DNA of 64,000 nt, from assembly GCF_001687105.1 (NCBI RefSeq), contig NZ_CP014596.1, forward strand, positions 124,001 to 188,000, read 5' to 3'. A program made the position numbers and the translations under genes. This document shows, piece by piece, positions 53,151 to 61,736 of this stretch. Position 1 is the stretch's first letter. Every line of letters starts with the position of its first letter. The stretch is from Salipiger sp. CCB-MM3 (GTDB lineage Bacteria > Pseudomonadota > Alphaproteobacteria > Rhodobacterales > Rhodobacteraceae). Under the pieces are notes generated by a model that worked only from the letters and a program-made list of their open reading frames with translations, did no database searches and was not told where the DNA came from.

Positions 53151-53945
53151 ATGACCAACCTCATCGAGATCAAGGGCGTGCGCCACGCCTACAAGACCGC
53201 CCGCGGCCCGCTGCCGGTGCTGGACGGGTTGGAACTGGCGGTGCCCGAAGGCGGCTTTACCGCCGTCGTCGGCCCCTCGGGCTGCGGCAAGTCCACGCTG
53301 ACCAAATTGGTCGCGGGCCTTCTTAAGCCGGACGAGGGCGAGGTCTGGCTGCATGGCGAGAAGGTGAAAAGCCCGCGCTCCACCGTCGGCATGGCCTTCC
53401 AGAACCCGGTGATGCTGGAATGGCGCTCGATCCTCAAGAACGTCATGCTGCCGCTGGAGATCGTGCCCACCAAGCTCAGCAAGAAACAGCAGGAAGAGCG
53501 TGCGCGCTACCTGCTCGCCCTCGTCGGTCTCGAAGGTTTCGAGGACAAGCGCCCCTCCGAGCTTTCGGGCGGCATGCGCCAGCGCGCCTCGCTCTGCCGC
53601 GCCCTCGTCCACAGCCCCGAGGTGCTCATCCTCGACGAGCCCTTCGGCGCGCTCGACGCCTTCACCCGCGAGGATCTGTGGCAGATCATGCATCAGGTGA
53701 AGGAAAAAGAACCCTTCACCGGCGTGCTGATCACCCACGACCTGCGCGAGTCGATCTATCTCGCCGATCAGGTGGTGGTGCTCTCGGGCCGTCCCGCCCG
53801 TACTCAGTTCACCCTCGACACCGGGATCACCGGCCCGCGCGACATCGAGCATCTCTACACGCCGCAGGCCGCCGAAATGCTCGCCACGCTGCGCCACCAG
53901 ATCGAGATCGCGCAGGGCCGCGCCCCCGCAGGGGCAACCGCCTGA
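53151..53945 (+). CDS. ABC transporter ATP-binding protein (TauB/SsuB type)
   Basis: 264 residues. Walker A GPSGCGKST, Q-loop FQNPVMLEWRSILKNVMLPLEI, signature LSGGMRQRASL, Walker B LILDEPFGALDAFTRE, and switch His in ITHDLRESIYLAD. The MLEWR after the Q-loop is typical of nitrate/taurine-type ATPases. It lies 61 bases after the binding protein. The gap before the permease (103 bp) holds a copy of the 22-bp repeat. Confidence 0.9.
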   Translation: MTNLIEIKGVRHAYKTARGPLPVLDGLELAVPEGGFTAVVGPSGCGKSTLTKLVAGLLKPDEGEVWLHGEKVKSPRSTVGMAFQNPVMLEWRSILKNVMLPLEIVPTKLSKKQQEERARYLLALVGLEGFEDKRPSELSGGMRQRASLCRALVHSPEVLILDEPFGALDAFTREDLWQIMHQVKEKEPFTGVLITHDLRESIYLADQVVVLSGRPARTQFTLDTGITGPRDIEHLYTPQAAEMLATLRHQIEIAQGRAPAGATA

Positions 53946-53969
53946 TGCCGACCCCGCGCGCCGTCCCCG

Positions 53970-53991
53970 CTTCTTCTCTTTCCAAATACGC
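53970..53991 (+). repeat. Single copy of the 22-bp repeat inside an operon
   Basis: Perfect inverted-orientation unit (CTTCTTCTCTTTCCAAATAC plus GC) between the ATPase and permease genes of the SsuA/THI5-type operon, where an unbroken transcript is expected. Confidence 0.85.
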
Positions 53992-54048
53992 AAATCCCGC
54001 CGCAGGGGCCCGCGCCTCCGCTGGCCGGGTCGCGGAGCAGAGCCCGTC

Positions 54049-54810
54049 ATGACTTTCCGCCAGATCGCCGTCCCCACCCTCGCCATCCTCATCTTCCTCG
54101 CGCTCTGGGAGGCGCTGGTCTGGGTGATGGGCTGGCCGAACTACAAGATGGCCTCGCCCTCGGACCTCCTCCCCGCCTACGAGCGCTATTGGAGCCTGTT
54201 TCTGACCATGGGCTGGCAGACGCTCTGGCGCACCGTCGTCGGCCTGCTGATCGCCGTGATTTTCGGCACGGCGCTTGGCATGGTGATGGGCTTTTCTCGC
54301 ACCATGCGCGACGCGCTCTATCCGCTGCTGGTCGGCTTCAACGCCGTGCCCAAGGCCACCGTCGTGCCGATCGTCGCGCTGATGTTCGTCGGCATGCACG
54401 ACTTCAACACGGTGCTCATCGCCTTCATGATCTCCTTCTTCCCGATCGCCGTATCGGTCTCGATTGGCCTGTCGACGCTGGAGCCCGAGTATCGTGACAT
54501 TCTGCGCTCGCTCGGCGCCAGCCAGTCGGTGATCTTCTGGAAAATCGCCCTGCCCAAGACGCTGCCCGAATTCTTCGGCGCGCTGAAGGTGGCGGTGACG
54601 CTGGCCTTTATCGGCACCAACCTTATGGAGATCGTCAGCCCGCATGGCCGCGGCCTAGGCGCGCTCTTCGATTCCGGCAAGACCAATTCGGACTACCCGC
54701 TGATGTTCGCGGTGCTGATCGCCTTGGCCTTCCTTGGCATCGTGCTCTACTACGTGGTGGTCGCGCTGGAGAAAATCTTCGCGGGCTGGGCCGAACGCCC
54801 GCAGGGCTGA
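54049..54810 (+). CDS. ABC transporter permease (TauC/SsuC type)
   Basis: 253 residues with about six transmembrane helices. The EAA loop is near residue 150 (LSTLEPEYRDILRSLGASQSVIFWKIALPKTLPEFFGALK). LWEALVWVMGWPNYKMASPSDLLPAY is the expected N-terminal region. It completes the importer with the two preceding genes and is convergent with the AAA ATPase gene. Confidence 0.9.
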   Translation: MTFRQIAVPTLAILIFLALWEALVWVMGWPNYKMASPSDLLPAYERYWSLFLTMGWQTLWRTVVGLLIAVIFGTALGMVMGFSRTMRDALYPLLVGFNAVPKATVVPIVALMFVGMHDFNTVLIAFMISFFPIAVSVSIGLSTLEPEYRDILRSLGASQSVIFWKIALPKTLPEFFGALKVAVTLAFIGTNLMEIVSPHGRGLGALFDSGKTNSDYPLMFAVLIALAFLGIVLYYVVVALEKIFAGWAERPQG

Positions 54811-54817
54811 GCCCCGC

Positions 54818-55969
54818 TCAGCCCTTCCCCATCCGCGCCAGCAACCACCCCTTCATGTCCGGATCCTCAAGCGCATAGCGCCCCCGCCCCGGCCGCCAGA
54901 CCAGTTGCTTCTCGCGCAGCGCATCCAGCGCCTTCTGGATCGCCTGCGCCGAACTCTGACCTCCGATGATCTCACCGACGCGGGCCACGGTCCGTTCGTG
55001 GAACGGCGCGAAATCGGCCCCGTCGCGGATCAGCACCTCGAGCACCGCGCGTTGCAACCGGGTCAGCGCATCGAAATCCGATCCGTATTGATCCCAGACG
55101 CGCGCCCGCAGCTCATCAGCCCGCTCTTCCAGCGTGCGCTTCAGCCCGGCGCTGCCGGGCAGCCACGCCGCATGCTGCTGCACCACTTCCACCAGTTTTT
55201 CGGGCCGGTGCCCCAAGAGATCGAAGGCCCGCGCCACATCCTCGGGATCGAGCTTGTTGTCCTCCGCAAGCCGCGGGTTGATCGCCGCCACAAGCGCATC
55301 GACATAGGGCCGGCCCAGCGTCGGGAAGTCCTCGACCCGCGCTCCGAAGAAGGGCTGCTGGTTGGTCGAGACAAGACCCGCCAGACCGTCCCGGTTCGAC
55401 CCGGTGCAAAGCACGAAAAGCCGCGCCCCCTCGGGGCGCTGGTTCATCGCGTCACGAGCGGCCTTCAGCGCGAACATCGCGTCGAGCCCAGCCTCGGAGG
55501 TCACCGCCTGCTGCGCCTCGTCGATGATGAAGACCACATCGGATTTCGCCCGAGCGCCGATCTCGATCAGCGCCTCGGTCAGCGTCAGATTGCGGCCCTC
55601 GGCCACGCCGCCGATCTCGGCCCTTAGCCCGCCGATGCTGATCGCCTTCACCGGCAGCGCGCGCAGGGCTTTCTCGGTCGGCGTCGGCAGCGCGGTAATC
55701 TCGGCGGCCAGCGCGTCGGCGATGAGTTGCCCGGGGTCCGCTTTGCGGTCGGCCCAGAGATCGACCAGCACCGGGTGATCTCCGCGCGCCTCGAGCACGG
55801 GCAGAAGGTCGCGGCGCAGGAAGGTGCTTTTGCCCGTCCGCCGCGGTGCCGCCAAGAGCAGGCCCGAAGGGCTGCCCATCAGCGGATCGAGCGACAGCCG
55901 ACCGGCAATCGCCTCGGCAAGCTCTTTGCGACCCACGTAAAATTCGCGTCCGTTGCTGCGGCTGGTCAT
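54818..55969 (-). CDS. AAA-type ATPase with a C-terminal winged helix
   Basis: 383 residues. Walker A APRRTGKST at about residues 41-49, Walker B VVFIIDEAQQ at 145-152, and VLCTGSNRDGL as a sensor-1-like segment resemble the archaeal-type ATPase/STAND group. The last about 65 residues (RAVLEVLIRDGADFAPFHE...IQKALDALREKQLVWRPGRGRYALEDP) form a winged helix-turn-helix. No partner gene is adjacent; it is convergent with the ABC permease and lies just before ffs and the decayed island. The role is unknown; related ATPases occur in toxin-, transposon- and defence-linked contexts. Confidence 0.75.
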   Translation of the reverse strand: MTSRSNGREFYVGRKELAEAIAGRLSLDPLMGSPSGLLLAAPRRTGKSTFLRRDLLPVLEARGDHPVLVDLWADRKADPGQLIADALAAEITALPTPTEKALRALPVKAISIGGLRAEIGGVAEGRNLTLTEALIEIGARAKSDVVFIIDEAQQAVTSEAGLDAMFALKAARDAMNQRPEGARLFVLCTGSNRDGLAGLVSTNQQPFFGARVEDFPTLGRPYVDALVAAINPRLAEDNKLDPEDVARAFDLLGHRPEKLVEVVQQHAAWLPGSAGLKRTLEERADELRARVWDQYGSDFDALTRLQRAVLEVLIRDGADFAPFHERTVARVGEIIGGQSSAQAIQKALDALREKQLVWRPGRGRYALEDPDMKGWLLARMGKG

Positions 55970-56123
55970 CGCACGGCCCCACTTTATAGTGATCTTGATA
56001 ATTGAAGCTAGACCGGCCTGACGTCGGCGGCAAGAGGTGCCGCGTCACCCTTTATACCGACTCAGATAAAGCGAGGGAAAGCACCGCTTGGCCGCCTGCA
56101 TAAAAATCTCTTGCCCCGCCCCC

Positions 56124-56152
56124 TTGCGTCCCCCCGGTCCGACACTCTATAT
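56124..56152 (+). promoter_or_regulatory. Promoter of ffs
   Basis: TTGCGT (56124-56129) and CTATAT (56147-56152) with a 17-base spacer place the start site near 56159, exactly where the SRP RNA begins. Confidence 0.65.
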
Positions 56153-56157
56153 GCGGC

Positions 56158-56256
56158 GTTGAGAGGTTGGCGCGGGCAGGCGCCTCGCCAACCCGGTCAG
56201 GTCCGGAAGGAAGCAGCCGTAACGAGCCCCGCTTGGGTCGTTGTCCAGCCTCTCAC
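56158..56256 (+). ncRNA. ffs: Signal recognition particle RNA (4.5S type)
   Basis: The SRP domain IV core TCCGGAAGGAAGCAGC and the following CCGTAACGAG are intact. The ends GAGAGG (56161-56166) and CCTCTC (56249-56254) pair to close the hairpin, giving about 97 nucleotides, the bacterial short form. This RNA joins Ffh to direct membrane-protein insertion. It has its own promoter, and a terminator lies 33 bases downstream. Confidence 0.95.
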
Positions 56257-56288
56257 CTCATCCCCTATAAAAGATACAAATGACCGAT

Positions 56289-56311
56289 GCCCTTGGTCTC
56301 AAGGGCTTTTT
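56289..56311 (+). terminator. Terminator of ffs
   Basis: Stem GCCCTTG / CAAGGGC (7 bp) with a GTCT loop followed by TTTTTGCCGTTTTT, shortly after the SRP RNA. Confidence 0.85.
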
Positions 56312-56341
56312 GCCGTTTTTGGTCCCAGTTCCAGTGCCAGA

Positions 56342-56720
56342 ATGGGTGTAACGCTGGCAGGTAAGACACCTCATCTCAAAGCTAAGGGCGGATGCTTCTC
56401 CGCGAGGCTCGCCGTTCTTAAGCTGCTACAAGTGCATGTTGGAAAGACTGAGCTGTCGCCGGCTCTTGCCAGCAACAAACGAGAAGCGCTTCGCCAACTC
56501 CCGCAAGCAGTCGCTGAGCAAGGAGCGCCTGGCTGTGAAGCACTACAAGATGCGTGTTCAGTCGGACGAGCGCGCACACGCGATATCGCCCGTGTGGGCC
56601 CACGTCGGGGTCAACGATATTTATTCCAACGCCCTGTACGAGAGACGAAAGAGCCGCGCAACCGACGCTCAGCTTGCCGGACTTGTCAGTAGCCTTACCG
56701 AAGGCCAGAGTCGGGCGGTC
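56342..56720 (+). pseudogene. Tyrosine recombinase (integrase) fragment, frameshifted
   Basis: An ATG opens MGVTLAGKTPHLKAKGGCFSARLAV...LLQVHVGKTELSPALASNKREALRQLP, the N-terminal arm typical of phage/island integrases of alphaproteobacteria. The match then continues in another frame (KERLAVKHYKMRVQSDERA and RATDAQLAGLVSSLTE), so at least one frameshift is present. The core-binding and catalytic domains are missing; the neighbouring sequence is the left end of an IS3 element. The position directly behind ffs suggests this was the integrase of an element inserted at the SRP RNA gene. Confidence 0.7.
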
Positions 56721-56766
56721 CCCATTTCTGGTGCAGTTTTGCGGCGCTGCTAAGCTTGCCTATTGA

Positions 56767-57684
56767 TCATGCTGCCCCCTGTAGGTCAGTGCCGTGATCG
56801 ACCTCGACCGGTGTTCTTCGCCCGAGTGCGGAATACGGGTGCTCGATGTTGTAAAAGTCGATCCACGTGCCGATGCCAGCCCGAGCGGCCGACCCTGCAT
56901 CGAAGGCGTAGAGGTAGACGCACTCATACTTCAAGGGTCGCCATAACCGTGCGATCATGACGCTGTCCATCCACTGACCGCGTCCGTCCATGGACACCTT
57001 CACCGTGGCATCGAGCAAGGGTTGCGTGAAACGCGCGCTGGTGAACTGGCTGACCTGGTCCGTCTTGAAAATCTCGGGCTTTCCGTGCTGCCGAAGGGCA
57101 TCCTCCAGCGCCTCGATGCAGGACTCGGTGTTCGTCCGGAATGGGCCTCGGACCCATGGCGGCCCTGTGCCGAACTGTTCGATAGCCGCCACGACAGAAC
57201 CCGGCGCGTCGCCCAGTCCATGATCGCAACCAAGTAGAGGAGCCCACGCCGCATCGGGATGTAGGTTATGTCGGCACACCAAACATGGTTGGAGCGTTTT
57301 ACTGCCAAATCTCTGAGCTAACGAGCTCTGTGCGCCATTGGTGCAAGCACAGTGGCGAGCGATCTTTGCGGTACTCCGGGTGAGGCACAGCGGTCTTCGG
57401 TTTCTGACAGAAGGCGCGTAGGCCCAACTGCGCCATCAGCCGCCGAATGCGCTTGCGCCCGACGCAATAACCTTGGTTGCGCAGGTGCCTTGCCATCTGA
57501 CGGCTGCCGTAGAACGGCGTTTCCATGAACTGCGCGTCGATGATTTTCATCACGTCAGGTTCAGCGGTGTCTCGGTCCTGCCTCGCCCATACCACGCCGA
57601 TCGGCTGCGCCCGATCAGCGCGCAATGCCGGGTGACCGACAGCTCCGTGCGCCTTGGATCGACCATCTCTCGCCTCCGGGCCAT
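56767..57684 (-). pseudogene. IS3-family transposase OrfB, multiply broken
   Basis: Starting at ATG 57684 the DDE transposase can be followed through at least three frames: MVDPRRTELSVTRHCALIG...; IIDAQFMETPFYGSRQMARHL and VGRKRIRRLMAQLGL; SNHVWCADITYIPMRRG with the first catalytic Asp and LYLVAIMDWATRRVLSWRLSN; and KPEIFKTDQVSQFTSARFTQ with WMDSVMIARLWRPLKYE near the third catalytic Glu region. An in-frame TGA-stop and frame jumps separate them. It is non-functional as written. Confidence 0.85.
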
Positions 57685-57686
57685 AC

Positions 57687-57989
57687 TCACCGTCCAGAGG
57701 CCTTGACTAAAAAATCGCGTTCCACCACGAGCTGGCCGATCTTGGCGTGCCGCTTCTCGAGCTCGTCGGACCCATCAGCGGCCGTCGCCTCGGCGTTGCC
57801 TGAGTGCGTCCCGAACATGCCCTCAAGGGCTTGCCGCTTCTAGGTGTTGATGAGGGTTTGATGCACGCCATGCTTTGCCACCAACTCGGCCACCGTCAGT
57901 TCGCCACAGATCGCCTCAAGCACCACCTTCGCCTTGCGCTCGGCGCCGTAATTCTTTCGTCTGCCAGCCACGCTTTTCTTCCTCGTCAT
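57687..57989 (-). pseudogene. IS3-family OrfA with an internal stop codon
   Basis: The minus strand from ATG 57989 reads MTRKKSVAGRRKNYGAERKA, then a helix-turn-helix (KVVLEAICGELTVAELVAKH) and HQTLINT followed by TAG and KRQALEGMF. In intact relatives this codon is Trp (TGG), so a single G-to-A change made the stop. The rest continues in frame to VVERDFLVKASGR and a TGA. The whole frame is 101 codons, the normal OrfA length. Confidence 0.85.
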
Positions 57990-58029
57990 CGTTGGCGGCA
58001 AGCTTAGCAGCGTGTCCGATTGTCGGGGA

Positions 58030-58375
58030 GCACCTCAATGATCTTGGTATCAAACACCGGGCAGCGGCGCTTATACTTGGCGATCAGCACCGGATCGCGG
58101 CTGCCGTCGCAGTCCCGTGGGAGATCCAGAGCGACCTTGCCGCTGTCGGTGGTAATCGTCTTCTGGCTGCTTCCATCGCGCCGGTTCGCAGCCTGAGATG
58201 CCCCTTCCGCCGGCGGCAATGCGCGCTCCTCGGTTAGATGGTCATCCAGCTCGACGCTCGGGGCGCGCTCTGCCAACGCCTTGGTCAGCTCAGCGAGAAC
58301 GCCATCCTTGCCCAATAGGTCCCTAGCCGACCGGCCTTTCATCAACTCATCCAGAAGGTCATTACCGATCCTCAT
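58030..58375 (-). pseudogene. IS256-family transposase, N-terminal fragment
   Basis: The minus strand begins MRIGNDLLDELMKGRSARDLLGKDGVLAELTKALAERAPSVELDDHL, then GSSQKTITTDSGKVALDLPRD and DPVLIAKYKRRCPVFDTKII, which is the start of an IS256 (Mutator-type) transposase. The match stops there, about 115 residues in, where the IS3 element begins. The remaining two thirds of the protein are not found on the other side of that element. Confidence 0.85.
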
Positions 58376-58427
58376 ACATGGGTCTCCTCATCTCAGAGCT
58401 ACCACGCCAAGGCACAGAATTCCGGAC

Positions 58428-59114
58428 AGTCGCCGTTGCGCGCCTGACCGCGCTGGCCGGGATCACGGCACAGATCGGCTACAAGCGCCGCCCCGCGAAG
58501 TGTGGCCGCAAACTCTCGTTCGTGGTCAACAACACCTTGGGTCGGCAGTTCGACGTGGAGGCTCCGGCCAAGGTCTGAGACGAGCCAATGTCCGCCATCG
58601 CTCCGAGGACGAAGGCGAGTGACATCACCTACATAAGCACGCAAGAAAGCTTCGCTTAGCTCGCTGTCGTAATCGACCTGTTTTCTCGATGCGTGGTCGG
58701 ATGCTGCATGCGGTCACGCCAGACGACCAACGTCGTATCCCAAGCTCTGCTCATAGCCACATGGCGAAGAAAGCCGAAGGCTGAGGTGCTGGTCCTCTCG
58801 GATCAGGGCAGCCATTTTACAAGTATGGATTGGGCGTTCGCAGGGTCTCTCGGACCTGTGGCGTTCACCCGCTCACTCCCTAAAGCCTACGACTTCAAGC
58901 ATTTCATGAGCCGACGCGGCAATTGCCACGACGAGGATCAGGCACCGCACCTACCGGCCCCGCCACGAAGCGCGGCGCGACGTGTTTGCCTACATCGCGA
59001 TGTTCTTTAATCCAAAGCGCAAGCACGCGCGGAACGGAATGCTGTCGCCTGTCGAGTTCGAGCGGCAGCAGAAACTGAGACACGAAGGCGTCTAAGAGAC
59101 GCGGGGCTATTCAA
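58428..59114 (+). pseudogene. Second IS3-type transposase remnant, plus strand
   Basis: Readable stretches in shifting frames: VARLTALAGITAQIGYKRRPAKCG and VVNNTLGRQFDVEAPAKV, TDITYI-type SDITYIST, LAVVIDLFSRCVVGC, LVLSDQGSHFTSMDWA, MSRRGNCHDEDQ, and finally LSPVEFERQQKLRHEGV with a stop at 59094. This is the C-terminal catalytic part of an IS3-group OrfB with stops, an inserted stretch after APAKV, and deletions. GGGGCTATTCA at 59104-59114 probably marks its right end. The left end is lost. Confidence 0.8.
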
Positions 59115-59298
59115 TTTGTGAAGAAAAGAAGCGGGAGCGCGGGCCGCGTCCGAACGCCGCAGGCGGGCGCGCGCGGCGGGCGCGGCGTTGCGCCGGGCGG
59201 TGGCGGGGATTAACGCTCGACCTGCCGGACGGGCGGTTTGCGGGAGGGTGCCGCCGCGCGCCGCGCATGAGACCATGTCAAATCAATAGGTGCCTCCC

Positions 59299-60159
59299 GT
59301 GATCCTGCGCAAACGTCCCGGCCTGCTCGGGCTTTTCTTCGTTCTCAAGGGCTCGGTGGTCCAGCAGATCTGGATCCAGCTGCTGGCCGTGGTGCTGATC
59401 TCGATCGCCGTGGTTTTCGCACACCGCCAGTTCCCCGGCCTCGTGCCCTCGCTCGATCCGGCCCCCTTCGCGCTGATCGGCATCGCGCTGTCGATCTTCC
59501 TGAGCTTCCGCAATGGCGCCTGCTATGACCGCTGGTGGGAGGCGCGCAAGCTTTGGGGGCTGATGATCCAGACCGCCCGCGACCTGCTGCGCCAGACGGT
59601 GATGATCGAGGGCACGCAGGAGCGCCGCGCGCTGCTTTTGGCGATCGTCCGCTACGCCAAGCGCGCCGGACAGCAGCTCCGCGGCGGCGGCGCGGGACAG
59701 AGCCCCGAGACCGCCGATGCGGCGCTCACCGAGGCCGGGCGCATCATCTCGACGCTGGAGCGCAGCGGCGCCCTCACGCAGGTCGAGACGCTGGTGCTGC
59801 ACGAGAGCCTGTCGCGCATGGCGCAAGCGCTGCTCGGCTGCGAGCGACTGGCCAGCACGCCGGTGCCCTTCGCCTATTCGCTGCTGCTGCACCGCACCGC
59901 CTATATCTACTGCATCATCCTGCCCTTCGGCTTCGCCGACACGCTGGGCTGGGTCGCGCCGCTGGCGACCGGGCTGGTGGCCTATGCTTTTTTCGGCCTC
60001 GACGCGCTGGCCGAAGAACTGGAAGAGCCCTTCTCAGACAAGCAGAACGCCATGCCGCTCTCGGCCTATGCCACCACCATCGAGATCGCGCTGCGCGGCG
60101 GGCTGGGCGATACGGACCTGCCGCCGCCGCCAAAGGCCGTGGACTTCGTGCTGCGCTGA
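59299..60159 (+). CDS. Bestrophin-family membrane protein
   Basis: 286 residues, start GTG with an AGGTG six bases before it (a GTG nine bases upstream is an alternative). VILRKRPGLLGLFFVLKGSVVQQIWIQ, FRNGACYDRWWEARKLWGLMIQTARDLLRQ and GLVAYAFFGLDALAEELEEPF are the bacterial bestrophin (UPF0187) signature. Four transmembrane segments are expected. Bacterial members form pentameric ion channels; selectivity is unknown. First intact gene after the decayed island. Confidence 0.88.
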   Translation: MILRKRPGLLGLFFVLKGSVVQQIWIQLLAVVLISIAVVFAHRQFPGLVPSLDPAPFALIGIALSIFLSFRNGACYDRWWEARKLWGLMIQTARDLLRQTVMIEGTQERRALLLAIVRYAKRAGQQLRGGGAGQSPETADAALTEAGRIISTLERSGALTQVETLVLHESLSRMAQALLGCERLASTPVPFAYSLLLHRTAYIYCIILPFGFADTLGWVAPLATGLVAYAFFGLDALAEELEEPFSDKQNAMPLSAYATTIEIALRGGLGDTDLPPPPKAVDFVLR

Positions 60160-60261
60160 CCGCCCTAGCCGGGGAATTGCCGCGAGAGGCGGGGCTTGGC
60201 TTGCTCCTCGCGGGCCGAGCGGCTATGGGGAGCGCGCAATCTGGACAGCCGGAGCGAGGCC

Positions 60262-61734
60262 ATGGCCAAGGAAAAGAAAGCCCCCCGCCCCCGGGCGCAA
60301 ACGCCCAAGGGGTTCCGCGACTATTTCGGCACCGAGGTGACCGAACGCGCAGAAATGCTGCATACGATCGCCGGGGTCTATCATCGCTACGGCTTCGAGG
60401 CGCTGGAAAGCTCTGCCGTGGAGACCGTCGAGGCGCTCGGCAAGTTCCTTCCGGATGTGGACCGTCCGAACGAGGGGGTCTTTGCCTGGGAAGACGATGA
60501 CGACGGCTGGGTGGCGCTGCGCTATGACCTGACCGCGCCGCTGGCACGGGTCTACGCCCAGCACCGCAACGACCTGCCGACCCCCTACCGGCGCTATGCC
60601 ATGGGGCCGGTCTGGCGCAATGAAAAGCCCGGCCCGGGCCGTTTCCGCCAGTTCTACCAGTGCGATGCGGATACCGTGGGCGCTCCCTCGGTGGCCGCCG
60701 ACGCCGAGATCTGCGCGATGCTGTCGGACACGCTGGAAGAGGTCGGCATCCCGCGCGGCGACTATCTGGTGCGGGTCAACAACCGCAAGGTTCTGAACGG
60801 CGTGCTCGAGACCATGGGCCTGTCGGATGACGCGCAGCAGCAAGCGGTGCTGCGCACCATCGACAAGTTCGACAAGGTCGGCGAGAGCGGCGTGCGCGAG
60901 CTTTTGGGCAAGGGGCGTCTTGACGCCTCGGGCGCCTATATCGACGGCGTGGGCCTTTCCGACGATCAGGCGGCACCGGTGCTGGCCTTCCTGACCTCCA
61001 AGGGTGCGGACGCGGGTGCGACGCTCGCCAATCTGCGCGCTGCCATTGGCGGCTCGGCCGTGGGCGCCGAAGGTGTCGACGAGCTGGAGCAGATCGCCAC
61101 GCTGCTGGACGCGGGCGGCTATGGCTCGAGCCGTATCGAGATCGATCCGTCGGTGGTGCGCGGCCTCGGCTATTACACCGGCCCGGTGTTCGAGGCGGAA
61201 CTGACCTTCGAGATTCTCGACGAGAAGGGCCGCAAGCGGCAGTTCGGCTCGGTCTCGGGCGGCGGGCGTTACGACGATCTGGTCAAACGCTTCACCGGCC
61301 AGTCGGTGCCCGCGACGGGCGTGTCGATCGGTGTCGACCGGCTGCTCGCCGCGCTGCGCGCCAAGGGCCGCATTGGCGGCACCGCGCAGGGCCCGGTTGT
61401 GGTGACCGTGATGGATAAGGCCCGCATGGCCGACTATCAGGCGATGGTCGCCGAGCTGCGCAACAACGGCATCCGCGCCGAGGTCTACCTCGGCAACCCG
61501 AAGAACTTCGGCAACCAGCTCAAATACGCCGACAAGCGCGAATCCCCCGTGGCCGTCATCGAGGGCGGCGACGAGAAAGAGCGCGGCGTGGTGCAGATCA
61601 AGGACCTGATCCTCGGCGCGAAGCTGGCACAGAGCGCCAGCCTCGAAGAGTGGAAAGAACGGCCCTCGCAATACGAGGTGCCGCGCGATCAACTGGTCGC
61701 CAAGGTGCGCGAGATCCTGAACCAATGGGCGTGA
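60262..61734 (+). CDS. hisS: Histidyl-tRNA synthetase
   Basis: 490 residues from [23 protein letters not shown], with GGAGCGAGGCC before the ATG. Class II synthetase: motif 1 region ([20 protein letters not shown]), motif 2 ([30 protein letters not shown]), histidine-binding [14 protein letters not shown], motif 3 ([13 protein letters not shown]). It charges tRNA-His. Directly followed by hisZ and hisG, a conserved order in Rhodobacterales. Confidence 0.96.
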   Translation: MAKEKKAPRPRAQTPKGFRDYFGTEVTERAEMLHTIAGVYHRYGFEALESSAVETVEALGKFLPDVDRPNEGVFAWEDDDDGWVALRYDLTAPLARVYAQHRNDLPTPYRRYAMGPVWRNEKPGPGRFRQFYQCDADTVGAPSVAADAEICAMLSDTLEEVGIPRGDYLVRVNNRKVLNGVLETMGLSDDAQQQAVLRTIDKFDKVGESGVRELLGKGRLDASGAYIDGVGLSDDQAAPVLAFLTSKGADAGATLANLRAAIGGSAVGAEGVDELEQIATLLDAGGYGSSRIEIDPSVVRGLGYYTGPVFEAELTFEILDEKGRKRQFGSVSGGGRYDDLVKRFTGQSVPATGVSIGVDRLLAALRAKGRIGGTAQGPVVVTVMDKARMADYQAMVAELRNNGIRAEVYLGNPKNFGNQLKYADKRESPVAVIEGGDEKERGVVQIKDLILGAKLAQSASLEEWKERPSQYEVPRDQLVAKVREILNQWA

Positions 61735-61736
61735 GC

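Larger units (their letters stand above)
56745..58012 (-). mobile_element. Decayed IS3-family insertion sequence
   Basis: About 1.27 kb bounded by a perfect 16-bp inverted repeat: CGCTGCTAAGCTTGCC at 56745-56760 and its complement at 57997-58012. Terminal bases may extend a little further on the right (to about 58032). It carries orfA and orfB of an IS3-family transposase, both broken. Base composition is visibly less GC-rich than the flanking genes. Confidence 0.85.

Noticed and set aside
59115..59298. Possible right attachment site repeating the ffs 3' end
   Set aside because: I looked for CCAGCCTCTCACC or a close variant and did not find it. The far junction has probably been lost, so no att site is annotated.
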